Counted from the stretch's first letter, positions 15,379 to 22,085 are shown. The stretch is DNA of 24,037 bases from Alphaproteobacteria bacterium (GCA_019751935.1 JAIEMR010000033.1:1-24037); one strand, 5' to 3'. Made by a program: numbers and translations. Notes: generated by a model from the letters alone, not told the origin.

Positions 15379-16299
15379 TTGGACAGTGAATTAAAAGAAA
15401 TTTTTTCAAGTTGGCTTTTGTATTTAAAGGCAGGCAGAGCTATGTCACCTCATACCTTAGATGCTTATGAGTCTGATTTTGTCCAATTCATCACATTTTA
15501 CCAAACGCACCTTTCAAAAAGCATAAGTTTAGAGATATTAACCAAGCTCACACGTTCTGAGCTTAGATCTTGGCTTTCGAATCGCCATTTGCAAACCTAT
15601 CATATGCGATCAACAGCACGGGCAATGTCATCGGTGAAAAGTTTTTTCCGTTTTCTTCAAAAACAAAAAATAATGGATGATCACCCAATTTTTGAAATGC
15701 AGCCGCCAAAACGTAAACGGACTTTGCCGCGCCCTTTATCTGTTGATCAGGCTCTTGATTTGGTCGATAGTATTGATCAGATTTCTGATGATGTGTGGAT
15801 TGGCCTTCGTGATAAGGCTTTGTTTATGCTTATTTATAGCGCCGGCCTTCGCATTAGCGAGGCACTGTCTTTAAGCATTCAAGATTGCCATAATGATAAT
15901 TATCTGACAATCAAAGGAAAGGGAGGTAAATTTAGAAAAGTTCCCTATTTAGAAAATGTTAAGCAGCAAATCCAGAGGTATCTTGAAAAGATGCCTTTTG
16001 GAGAAGAGAAAACCGCTCCCCTTTTTGTAGGGATGCGAGGCAAGCGCCTGCAACGGGCTGTTGCGGAAAAACAAATGCGCCAGTACCGTTATTTAGCTGG
16101 GCTTCCAGACACAGCGACCCCGCATGCTCTCCGTCATAGCTGCGCTAGTCATCTTATGAGCGCAACGGGAGATTTAAGGGCGATCCAAGAACTTTTAGGT
16201 CACGCTTCTCTCTCAACCACCCAAATTTATACAGAAGTTGACAAAGATTATTTAATGAAGGCATATGGAGCTGCTCATCCTCGGGCAAAGGAAAGGTAG
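15379..16299 (+). CDS. xerC: Tyrosine recombinase XerC
   Basis: XerC acts with XerD and FtsK at dif to resolve chromosome dimers at cell division. The 306 residues have an N-terminal SAM-like core-binding domain (about 1-100) and the catalytic domain with all active residues visible: R158 (SAGLRISEAL), K181 (KGKGGK), H249 and R252 (HALRHSCASH), H275 (LLGHASLSTTQ) and nucleophile Y284 (IYTEVD). The ending AYGAAHPRAKER is XerC-like; XerD usually has HHPR. The start is TTG at 15379, with GAGACGG about nine bases upstream. Chromosomal setting beside a lipid gene and no att-like repeats argue against a phage integrase. Confidence 0.88.
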   Translation: MDSELKEIFSSWLLYLKAGRAMSPHTLDAYESDFVQFITFYQTHLSKSISLEILTKLTRSELRSWLSNRHLQTYHMRSTARAMSSVKSFFRFLQKQKIMDDHPIFEMQPPKRKRTLPRPLSVDQALDLVDSIDQISDDVWIGLRDKALFMLIYSAGLRISEALSLSIQDCHNDNYLTIKGKGGKFRKVPYLENVKQQIQRYLEKMPFGEEKTAPLFVGMRGKRLQRAVAEKQMRQYRYLAGLPDTATPHALRHSCASHLMSATGDLRAIQELLGHASLSTTQIYTEVDKDYLMKAYGAAHPRAKER

Positions 16300-16305
16300 T
16301 TTTTA

Positions 16306-16983
16306 GTGAAAAGAGTTTTAAAAAAGATCCTAGCTTCTGCTGCGTTTCAAGCATTTTTGGCATGGATGGGATATCTTTATATAAAATTTGTGTATCTAAC
16401 CTGTAGATGGAAACGAATAAACCTTGAATGCATAGATCGATATGTAACTGAAGATAAACCTTTTATCATTTGTTTTTGGCATGGAAGACTTGCCATGCTG
16501 CCTGCAGGCTGGAGATGGAAAAAACCTTTCCAAATGCTGCTTTCTGCTCATCGTGATGGTCAGCTTATTGCGGGTGTTTTAGGTCATTTTGGTATGGATG
16601 TTATTAGTGGTTCGACAACAAGGGGAGGGGCTAAAGCGGCACTAGCCCTTGTAAAGGCGGTGCGCTCTGGTGTTATTATTGGAATCACGCCTGATGGCCC
16701 TAAGGGCCCTGCCTATAAGGTATCACCTGGTATTGTAACGATTTCAAAATTAGTTCAAGCCGATATTATTCCTGTTAGTTATTCCGTCAGTCGGCATAGA
16801 GCCCTTAAAACGTGGGATCGTTTTCATTTCCCGCTTCCTTTTGGACGGGGCGTTTTTGCTGTTTCTGACCCAATTCCTTATCCAAAATCGGATAAAGATT
16901 TAAAATCATGCCAAGATCAAATTGAAAAATCATTGAATAACATTACAAATAAATCTGATGAAGAAATACTTTATATTAACTAA
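16306..16983 (+). CDS. DUF374 lysophospholipid acyltransferase-family protein
   Basis: This is a 225-residue member of the DUF374 branch of the LPLAT/PlsC-like acyltransferases, usually found next to lipid A or KDO genes in alphaproteobacteria. The N-terminus has a membrane-anchoring helix (AAFQAFLAWMGYLYIKFVYL). The catalytic-type motif is FWHGRLAML at 57-65 (histidine 59, without the usual HX4D spacing of PlsC), followed by SAHRDGQLIAGVL and TPDGPKGP at 128-135. It is predicted to transfer acyl chains to a lipid at the inner membrane, perhaps to lipid A. GTG start at 16306, six bases after the xerC stop, with AAGG about nine bases before it, so the two form an operon. Confidence 0.82.
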   Translation: MKRVLKKILASAAFQAFLAWMGYLYIKFVYLTCRWKRINLECIDRYVTEDKPFIICFWHGRLAMLPAGWRWKKPFQMLLSAHRDGQLIAGVLGHFGMDVISGSTTRGGAKAALALVKAVRSGVIIGITPDGPKGPAYKVSPGIVTISKLVQADIIPVSYSVSRHRALKTWDRFHFPLPFGRGVFAVSDPIPYPKSDKDLKSCQDQIEKSLNNITNKSDEEILYIN

Positions 16984-17050
16984 ATATTAATAATAATGAG
17001 TTATATTTAATTATCGTAGTTAAACATTATTCTTGATTTGAGGTTTAAAA

Positions 17051-17284
17051 ATGTCAAAACGTAATAATGAACACAACTCTGATCACGCAGCTCACCATTC
17101 AAAGGCTGCAGATCATTACGATCACGCAGCGAATCATCACCGTGAAGCTGCAAAGCATTATAAATCTGGTGAAAATGAGAGAGCTGCTCATCATGCACAT
17201 GCTGCTCATGGGCATTCTTTGCATGCAAATCATTATGCTAAAGAATCTGGCAAAACTTTTGCCTCAGAAAATCACCAGAAATAG
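17051..17284 (+). CDS. Small histidine-rich protein
   Basis: The 77 residues include 17 histidines, mostly in helix-friendly repeats of the AAxHHxxAA kind (DHAAHHSKAADHYDHAANHH, REAAKHYKSGENERAAHHAH). There is no signal peptide or membrane segment, so it is cytosolic unless exported otherwise. Similar short His/Ala-rich proteins occur in several proteobacteria as uncharacterised proteins; binding of Zn, Cu or Ni is a reasonable guess from composition only. GAGG seven bases before the ATG is a good ribosome binding site, and a terminator follows at 17315-17346, so this is a single-gene unit. A 93-codon frame overlapping it in another phase has no ribosome binding site and is discounted. Confidence 0.8.
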   Translation: MSKRNNEHNSDHAAHHSKAADHYDHAANHHREAAKHYKSGENERAAHHAHAAHGHSLHANHYAKESGKTFASENHQK

Positions 17285-17314
17285 CTTCAGAAATAATTTC
17301 GATTTCTTCCTTAA

Positions 17315-17346
17315 AATATGTGGATTGCTTTTGCAGTCCACATTTT
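17315..17346 (+). terminator. Intrinsic terminator after the His-rich gene
   Basis: TGTGGATTGC, loop TTTT, GCAGTCCACA gives a ten-base-pair stem (one G-T pair), followed by TTTT and preceded by AAAA. It ends the short 17051 transcript before fumC. Confidence 0.8.
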
Positions 17347-17426
17347 AGAATTCTTTAAAGATCTTGGTCTTTTTGTTTGAATGTTTGTATCCTGATGTAA
17401 CAGGCTACTCAAAGTAGGGGAACAAA

Positions 17427-18821
17427 ATGACACCTTTTCGCACTGAAACTGATTCGATGGGCGAAATCCAAGTCAAAAATGATAGATACTGGGGCGCCCA
17501 GACAGAGCGTTCAAAGCAGAATTTCAAAATTGGTGTCGAAAAAATGCCAATACCGCTTATCCATGCTTTTGCGATTTTAAAGAATGCAGCAGCATGTACA
17601 AATATCCATCTTGGAAAAATTAAGCCTGAGCTCGGCAAAGCTATTATTCAAAGCTGCGAGGAAATTTTGAGTGGCCGATTAGATGATCATTTTCCCCTTG
17701 TTGTTTGGCAAACGGGTTCTGGGACGCAAACTAATATGAATGTCAACGAGGTGATTGCCAACCGAGCAAACCAGATTTTGGGCCATGACTTAGGATCTAA
17801 GATACCTGTTCATCCCAATGATCATGTTAATTACGGTCAATCTTCAAACGATTGCTTTCCAACTGCAATGCACATTGCAGCAGTAACTGAAATACATCAA
17901 AAATTACTTCCTGCCTTAGAGCGTTTTTTTAGAAACCTGGAGAAGAAATCAAAAGAATTCAAAGATCTTATTAAGGTTGGTCGAACCCATTTACAAGATG
18001 CAACGCCCATGACATTAGGGCAAGAATTTGGAGGGTACGCTTGCCAAATTGAGCTTGGCATTGAAAGAATAAAGGCTTGCCTGCCTCGGCTATATCCTTT
18101 GGCTCAAGGGGGAACGGCAGTTGGGACAGGCCTCAACTGTCCCCCTGGTTTTGCAGAAGAATTTGCTAAAGAGATTGCTCGTTTGACAGGTTTCCCATTT
18201 AAAAATGCTGCTAATAAATTCGAAGCCTTAGCCAGCCATGATGCTATGGTAGAGCTTTCAGGAGCATTGAATGTTTTGGCAGTAAGCTGCATGAAAATTG
18301 CAAACGATATCAGATGGCTGGGATCTGGGCCCAGATGCGGACTTGGGGAAATATGCTTGCCTGAAAATGAACCAGGTTCATCGATTATGCCGGGCAAAGT
18401 GAATCCTACACAATCAGAAGCGATGACAATGGTTTGCTGTCAGGTAATGGGGAATCATATGACGGTCAGCATTGCCGGCAGCCAGGGGCATTTTGAACTG
18501 AATGTTTTTAAACCAGTTATTATTTATAATGTATTGCAATCAATTGATTTGCTAGCGGATGCCTGTAATAGTTTCACCGATAATTGTTTAAAAGGCATCA
18601 CTGCAAACCAAGATCGCCTAAAACAAAATATAGAAAATTCCTTGATGTTGGTAACGGCCCTTAATCCTGTTATTGGTTATGATAACGCTGCTAAGGTTGC
18701 TAAAAAAGCCTTAGCGGATAATATAAGCCTTAAACAAGCTACCCTTCACCTTGGGTTTTTAAGCGCTGACGAGTTCGATAAGGTCGTCGATCCTAAAAAG
18801 ATGGTGGGAGATAAAGTCTAA
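17427..18821 (+). CDS. fumC: Fumarate hydratase class II
   Basis: This iron-independent fumarase interconverts fumarate and malate in the TCA cycle; it is a homotetramer in the cytosol. The 464 residues match the family. Landmarks are FRTETDSMGEIQVKNDRYWG, the substrate-loop segment QTGSGTQTNMNVNEV, HPNDHVNYGQSSNDCFPTAM, GRTHLQDATPMTLGQE (with the conserved histidine) and the signature GSSIMPGKVNPTQSE near 317-331. AGGGG six bases before the ATG is a strong ribosome binding site. The stop overlaps by four bases with the stop of the convergent DUF2971-like gene. Confidence 0.96.
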   Translation: MTPFRTETDSMGEIQVKNDRYWGAQTERSKQNFKIGVEKMPIPLIHAFAILKNAAACTNIHLGKIKPELGKAIIQSCEEILSGRLDDHFPLVVWQTGSGTQTNMNVNEVIANRANQILGHDLGSKIPVHPNDHVNYGQSSNDCFPTAMHIAAVTEIHQKLLPALERFFRNLEKKSKEFKDLIKVGRTHLQDATPMTLGQEFGGYACQIELGIERIKACLPRLYPLAQGGTAVGTGLNCPPGFAEEFAKEIARLTGFPFKNAANKFEALASHDAMVELSGALNVLAVSCMKIANDIRWLGSGPRCGLGEICLPENEPGSSIMPGKVNPTQSEAMTMVCCQVMGNHMTVSIAGSQGHFELNVFKPVIIYNVLQSIDLLADACNSFTDNCLKGITANQDRLKQNIENSLMLVTALNPVIGYDNAAKVAKKALADNISLKQATLHLGFLSADEFDKVVDPKKMVGDKV

Positions 18822-19576
18822 TCTTTAGCTGTAATAAAACTTTGGGTCTTCAGAAGATTCTTTCCTAAATAAAAATGATGGCTTTTTAAAGAAGGAAAAA
18901 TTGCAGGCCTAAACAAAGCTTCAATCTCATTTTTACGTGCCTCACTAGCATTTGGATGACAATGAATTTGATGGATTAATTCGTGCAAATCAATAGAAGG
19001 AGCATAGAAATAATGTCCTTTTAGATTGGTATGTATTGTAAGTGGGCCATATGCGCCTGACGCAACAACTCGTATTTCATTTTCCCAGCTACATTTCCCA
19101 CGATCTTTAGTCATAATCCATGAATAAACATTAGAGCAACCAGGAAAACCGTCTTCTCGAGTTGGAAGGCTTTCAGTTTTATGGTTGATGTATTTAACCC
19201 TTCCTATTTCTATAGGAAATGGAGAAAGACACTTTTGTAAAGATCCAAGAGTCGTTTTGATAACAATAGAGTCATCAGGTGTTTCGTGGGGTAAAAAATC
19301 ATCCCACATATTCGGCATTTTTTCATCATTCATATGCCAGCAACTTACAAAATAAGATGTTCGAAAAGCTTTAGCCCATGGAGTTATTTCATCAATATAT
19401 GGGTTAGTCGTATATTCCCCTCCAGGAGTAGTGCCTTCAGCAAGGTCACCTAGTTGAAAAACATGAGGCATATACAATCTCTTGTTTCTTAATATCCATT
19501 TCAATTTATAAAAGTTCATGTAACGCCACAGGAGGGTGGTTGGATCATCAGGTAAGGAAAAACAGGGATTACGCAT
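18818..19576 (-). CDS. DUF2971-like protein
   Basis: This 252-residue protein resembles DUF2971. The N-terminal pattern LWRYMNFYKLKWILRNKRLYMPHVFQLGDLAEG fits the family scheme of Y-x-S-x-D/K…-L-x-F-x-x-P-x-x-x-N/D-x-x-E. SYFVSCWHMNDEKMPNMWDDF and GKCSWENEIRVV follow in the usual order. No catalytic role is established for this family. The start codon is only 25 bases after the 3' end of tRNA-Glu, on the same strand, and has no ribosome binding site, so the mRNA may be cut from a tRNA precursor. The stop overlaps fumC by four bases in tail-to-tail arrangement. The position behind a tRNA is a common site for acquired genes, but base composition does not stand out. Confidence 0.65.
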   Translation of the reverse strand: MRNPCFSLPDDPTTLLWRYMNFYKLKWILRNKRLYMPHVFQLGDLAEGTTPGGEYTTNPYIDEITPWAKAFRTSYFVSCWHMNDEKMPNMWDDFLPHETPDDSIVIKTTLGSLQKCLSPFPIEIGRVKYINHKTESLPTREDGFPGCSNVYSWIMTKDRGKCSWENEIRVVASGAYGPLTIHTNLKGHYFYAPSIDLHELIHQIHCHPNASEARKNEIEALFRPAIFPSLKSHHFYLGKNLLKTQSFITAKD

Positions 19577-19601
19577 GAATGATAAAAGAATTGTGAAAAT
19601 T

Positions 19602-19677
19602 TGGCGTCCCCTACGGGATTCGAACCCGTGTTGCCGCCGTGAGAGGGCGATGTCCTAGGCCTCTAGACGAAGGGGAC
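19602..19677 (-). tRNA. tRNA-Glu (anticodon CUC)
   Basis: The acceptor stem GTCCCCT pairs with AGGGGAC; the T-arm is ACGGGTTCGAATCCCGT, the D-arm CGTCTAGAGGCCTAGGAC, and the encoded 3' end is GCCA. The seven-base anticodon loop reads CTCTCAC, giving CUC, which reads GAG. The identity elements match bacterial tRNA-Glu. In small genomes the UUC tRNA normally reads both codons, so this is likely a second isoacceptor. The downstream DUF2971-like gene begins 25 bases later. Confidence 0.95.
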
Positions 19678-19686
19678 AGATGACAC

Positions 19687-19715
19687 AAGGTAAACAATTT
19701 CTGGCAAGGATGCAA
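19687..19715 (-). promoter_or_regulatory. Promoter candidate for tRNA-Glu
   Basis: On minus, TTGCAT (19715-19710) and TACCTT (19692-19687) are 17 bases apart. A start about seven bases downstream falls within a few bases of the tRNA 5' end. Hexamers match the consensus only partly. Confidence 0.45.
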
Positions 19716-19789
19716 GAATTCTTTCTTGGTTTCAGCTCTCTGAGTTGTTTCGCTTTATGGGTGATTGTTTTAGAGGAATCAGAAATATC

Positions 19790-19809
19790 AAAATCAGGAA
19801 ACTGATTTT
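19790..19809. terminator. Perfect 8-bp hairpin, terminator candidate
   Basis: AAAATCAG GAAA CTGATTTT has an eight-base-pair stem. Its right arm ends in TTTT on either strand. Read on minus, it would end a transcript of the structured RNA candidate at 19831-19955, before the tRNA promoter. Stem GC content is low, so efficiency is uncertain. Confidence 0.45.
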
Positions 19810-19830
19810 AGTATTGGGTTAACTTTAGTT

Positions 19831-19955
19831 ATTGTTGTAGCCTTTGCGGGGCCCACCTATCCCGGTCTCCCACGGCGCTGCCCTCCCCACACGCCACCTC
19901 GACAAAACTCTGCCATTGCCTTTTTGCATTACTCAAAAAGCTTACAAACAACAAT
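19831..19955 (-). ncRNA. Candidate structured non-coding RNA, family not assigned
   Basis: The ends are complementary: ATTGTTGTAGCCTTT (19831-19845) against AAAGCTTACAAACAACAAT (19937-19955). This gives eight perfect pairs, then a bulge and about six more. Between them lies a block (about 19846-19903) that is roughly three-quarters G+C by my count, in a chromosome that is otherwise clearly AT-rich; this contrast is typical of structural RNA. On minus the block is purine-rich (GTGGGAGACCGGGATAGG). A closed ~125-nt hairpin could be a 6S- or SRP-like RNA, but I do not find the SRP loop GGAAGGAAGCAG or the 5S motifs, so I leave it unnamed. Strand is inferred from the purine bias and the hairpin at 19790-19809. 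Open frames across it on plus are rejected as coding. Confidence 0.5.
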
Positions 19956-20186
19956 CCAAAAAGAAAGTATCACCTTTCCGTTTAGTAGCCTATAATACCA
20001 ATACGCGCGTACTGATATCTTTGGCTAAGCAGGCCTTCATAATTCAAAACTATAAAAGCAGCCCTCAATAGAGCTCATCTCGGACCCAACATCCTCGGGT
20101 CTTTCTAACCACCAAATTTAATATAACGAAATCAATTTAACAAAAAGTTAAAAGTAAATTTTATAAATACAGATTTTTATCTTTAC
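19956..20186. other. Non-coding gap between the RNA candidate and the membrane protein gene
   Basis: This contains a TATAAT at 19991-19996 (plus) with a matching TATTAT on minus, neither having a convincing -35. A small dyad GACCC…GGGTC followed by TTTCT near 20084-20105 could be a weak plus-strand terminator. Beyond 20110 the sequence is plain AT-rich. I see no gene here. Confidence 0.35.
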
Positions 20187-21065
20187 TTACCCAATCGTTT
20201 CCAAAAGTAATATAATAAATGAAATAGCTGCCTCTGCGCTCAGACTTGCAATAAACGTGGGAAAATGGGAATGCCCTTCAAAAAGTGAAAATTCTATTTT
20301 AACCGTACCCAAAATAAGAGCGCCAGCCAAGAATGCATACATCAATGTTGCCGAGATGGTATGAGTATGGGGCAGCAAAAAGATTCCAATCAACCACCCA
20401 ACCACAATACCAACCATAATAATGTATCTGCCAAGTTCATCGAAGAGCTTTGGAAAATGATGACTCATTGAATGATCCTGCAGAACAAAATGAAGTCCCA
20501 TAATAAAGGTAAAAACCATCAGTGCAGACAAGCTTTCATTTGCCATGGCGGGCATCATAAGTGCGATTGTTAAGTTCAGATATGTTAAAGTGCCAACGTG
20601 GGCTATATAAGTAATTTGACTTGATTCCTGACCATTTTTTGTTTTGTCATGAGCAAGCTTTTCTAAAATATAAAGAGTAAGAAAACCCAGCAAAACAAAC
20701 ATAAAGATTAAAAAGGTAAAGTTCTTTTCATTCCCTAAAAAGTTTGAATATGTTTCTTCTCTAAGTTCATCTAAATTAAGCATCAGACTTGGCAAAACGT
20801 GCAGTAAAATATATCCAAGAGCAATTCCTCCTGTGATTGAATTTAAAATTGATTCATCAAAGATATTTAATTTTCGAAGACGAGGAACTGCCCAATGAAC
20901 AGCTAACAAAAAGACAACGCATATTGCCGTTAGGGAAAGTGATAAAAAGTCTAAATAAGGATGAGCCATTCCTGCCAAAGCAAGAGAATGTTCAAGTGGT
21001 AAAGGATGATCAGGCACAGATAGTCTCAACTTATGTGGTTTTCTTAATCTTGAGCATACAACCAC
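20187..21065 (-). CDS. Multi-pass membrane protein, faintly ZIP-like
   Basis: The family is not firmly recognised. The product has about eight hydrophobic segments, for example FLSLSLTAICVVFLLAVHWA, SITGGIALGYILLHVLPSL, FTFLIFMFVLLGFLTLYI and SAEAAISFIILLLETIG. GYILLHVLPSL resembles the HLLPE stretch in ZIP metal transporters. Histidines near membrane borders (DHSMSHHFPK, HTHTISAT, EGHSHFPTF) would fit metal contact, but the second ZIP motif is not clear. The full frame begins with GTG at 21065, only 17 bases past a terminator and without a ribosome binding site. An ATG at 20969, directly after AGGA, would drop 32 residues and is a serious alternative. Metal transport is a guess. Confidence 0.6.
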   Translation of the reverse strand: MVVCSRLRKPHKLRLSVPDHPLPLEHSLALAGMAHPYLDFLSLSLTAICVVFLLAVHWAVPRLRKLNIFDESILNSITGGIALGYILLHVLPSLMLNLDELREETYSNFLGNEKNFTFLIFMFVLLGFLTLYILEKLAHDKTKNGQESSQITYIAHVGTLTYLNLTIALMMPAMANESLSALMVFTFIMGLHFVLQDHSMSHHFPKLFDELGRYIIMVGIVVGWLIGIFLLPHTHTISATLMYAFLAGALILGTVKIEFSLFEGHSHFPTFIASLSAEAAISFIILLLETIG

Positions 21066-21081
21066 AAGCTTAATAAATAGT

Positions 21082-21118
21082 AAAAAGCAGGCCTTATTTT
21101 AAATAAGACCTGCTTTTT
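21082..21118 (-). terminator. Strong bidirectional intrinsic terminator
   Basis: AAAAAGCAGG-C-CTTATTT pairs with AAATAAG-A-CCTGCTTTTT, a 17-base-pair stem with one mismatch and T-runs on both strands. It ends the lipoprotein transcript coming from the right and isolates the membrane protein gene from it. Confidence 0.9.
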
Positions 21119-21138
21119 TAACCGCTAGTGCCCTTAAT

Positions 21139-21687
21139 TTATCTAGGGTAAATAGGAACTCCGCTTGTCATCTTTAAGATGGCTTCTTCCATTTGTTTAT
21201 CTAGATCATTGATAACCTCAGTAATAATAACTTTTGTTAGATCGCGGCGTTCTTCTTCACTAATATTACGAGGAGCAGTCTTTGCCCGTTTAACTTTTGC
21301 TTCCGCTTGGGTAATAATCACACCTCGTGGATCAACCAGAGAAATGATTACATCAAGTCTAGCCTCGAATTTTTCAGGAGCTTGATAATCCGGCAATTCA
21401 AGAATTGTGGCATCCCTGACTGTTACCTGAGCAATGCCAAATTGTCCAGCAGGGCGAAGACGGGCACTAACCCAGCGTTCAACGCCTTGAGTTAAACTTC
21501 TAGAGAAGAGGTGATCTGTCCTCGGAGTTTTAACTGTTGGATTAAAATCATATTTGGTAAGTACAGAGGCCGCATTTAAGGGAATCTGAGGTTTAGATTC
21601 ATAAGCAGATTTAACATCTGTATCGATTCTGCTTGTACACGCTGCTAGGACTAAACCTAACAGTAATATAGAAAAATTCATTTTCAT
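21139..21687 (-). CDS. Hypothetical lipoprotein
   Basis: This 182-residue protein has a type II signal peptide, MKMNFSILLLGLVLAACTS, with lipobox LAAC and the lipidated cysteine at about residue 17. Serine after +1 suggests the outer membrane by the usual rule. The mature part (ERWVSARLRPAGQFGIAQVTVRDATILEL, then FEARLDVIISLVDPRG) reads as alternating strands, followed by a charged helix (EERRDLTKVIITEVINDLDKQM). I recognise it only as a conserved-looking alphaproteobacterial lipoprotein without known role. AAGGAG before the ATG is a strong ribosome binding site. The 33-codon gene at 21767-21868 lies 79 bases upstream on the same strand and may share the transcript; the terminator at 21082-21118 follows. 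Confidence 0.75.
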   Translation of the reverse strand: MKMNFSILLLGLVLAACTSRIDTDVKSAYESKPQIPLNAASVLTKYDFNPTVKTPRTDHLFSRSLTQGVERWVSARLRPAGQFGIAQVTVRDATILELPDYQAPEKFEARLDVIISLVDPRGVIITQAEAKVKRAKTAPRNISEEERRDLTKVIITEVINDLDKQMEEAILKMTSGVPIYPR

Positions 21688-21705
21688 GATTTATTCTCCT
21701 TTGCT

Positions 21706-21719
21706 AAAAACTAGTTTTT
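21706..21719. repeat. 14-bp perfect palindrome
   Basis: AAAAACTAGTTTTT lies between the small 33-codon gene and the lipoprotein start, about 20 bases before the latter. It could be an operator, or a minimal hairpin with a T-run that attenuates transcription between the two genes. Confidence 0.3.
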
Positions 21720-21766
21720 AAAAGGGAAAGCGCATATTTTTAAATTTATGATTATCTACACGCTTA

Positions 21767-21868
21767 TTATTCTGTGCTAAGCGCAAAGTACAAAAACTCT
21801 ACGTAGCCCATAAAATCATCATCAATAGTTTTCGGTGATGTTCTTCTTAAAGGAAGGCTGTATTTCAT
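21767..21868 (-). CDS. 33-residue small protein
   Basis: The ATG at 21868-21866 opens 33 codons ending at TAA 21769-21767. AGGAG sits six bases before the ATG, one of the best ribosome binding sites in the window. The product begins MKYSLPLRRTSPKTIDDD and continues with the more hydrophobic GYVEFLYFALSTE. It is too short for most gene finders. It is not a signal peptide or clear membrane helix; a toxin, small regulator or leader peptide for the lipoprotein gene are possible. The TTGACA-17-TATTTC promoter candidate at 21929-21957 on minus would serve it, with a leader of about 55 bases. Confidence 0.55.
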   Translation of the reverse strand: MKYSLPLRRTSPKTIDDDFMGYVEFLYFALSTE

Positions 21869-21928
21869 AATACACTCCTAAATTTTAGTCTTTAAGCAGT
21901 ACTCCGGATTATCACTAATCCAATTGAT

Positions 21929-21957
21929 GAAATAGACCCTTCTGAGAATATTGTCAA
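21929..21957 (-). promoter_or_regulatory. Promoter candidate for the small gene and lipoprotein
   Basis: On minus, consensus TTGACA (21957-21952) is followed after 17 bases by TATTTC (21934-21929). Transcription would start near 21922. The -35 abuts a GGTTCT-TGTT-AGAACC dyad at 21959-21974, which is positioned as an operator or activator site. Confidence 0.5.
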
Positions 21958-21958
21958 G

Positions 21959-21974
21959 GGTTCTTGTTAGAACC
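21959..21974. promoter_or_regulatory. Dyad GGTTCT-TGTT-AGAACC, operator candidate
   Basis: Six-base perfect arms with a four-base centre lie one base upstream of a minus-strand TTGACA. The AGGTTCTA word also occurs in the repeats upstream of the AlbA_2 gene (minus strand of 13954-13963 and 14072-14081), which may be coincidence. Confidence 0.4.
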
Positions 21975-21983
21975 TGTATTCAT

Positions 21984-21999
21984 AAAATTCATGAATTTT
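21984..21999. promoter_or_regulatory. 16-bp perfect palindrome, operator candidate
   Basis: AAAATTCATGAATTTT is its own reverse complement. It lies ten bases beyond the GGTTCT dyad in the divergent region between the small gene and the propeller gene. Confidence 0.35.
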
Positions 22000-22014
22000 T
22001 TTTCGTAAAATGTC

Positions 22015-22034
22015 TTGTTTTCAGTTGAAAACAA
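22015..22034. promoter_or_regulatory. 20-bp dyad upstream of the propeller gene
   Basis: TTGTTTTCA-GT-TGAAAACAA has nine-base perfect arms and a two-base centre. It ends 51 bases before the propeller gene start and overlaps a TTGAAA that could be a plus-strand -35 (with TAACTA after 16 bases), so a bound protein would cover that promoter. Confidence 0.4.
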
Positions 22035-22085
22035 TGGTACTCAGCGTAACTAACATAGACCAATTTTCAGAAATGAAAGGGTGCA

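Noticed and set aside
15379..16299. xerC as a phage or integron integrase
   Set aside because: Its C-terminus (AHPRA) and length fit housekeeping XerC, it forms an operon with a lipid gene, and there are no att-like repeats or phage genes near it.
17067..17348. 93-codon frame overlapping the His-rich gene
   Set aside because: It has no ribosome binding site and runs through the terminator hairpin; the His-rich frame has a better start and a plausible protein composition.
12249..19576. AlbA_2 and DUF2971 genes as parts of a defence island
   Set aside because: They are separated by ribosomal protein, xerC and fumC genes, and no nuclease, methylase or toxin pair accompanies them.
19844..20071. 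75-codon plus-strand frame (MRGPPIPVSHGAALPTRH…)
   Set aside because: It lies across the GC-rich self-pairing block, has no ribosome binding site, and other frames are also open over the same bases. I read the conservation-like composition as RNA structure, not protein.
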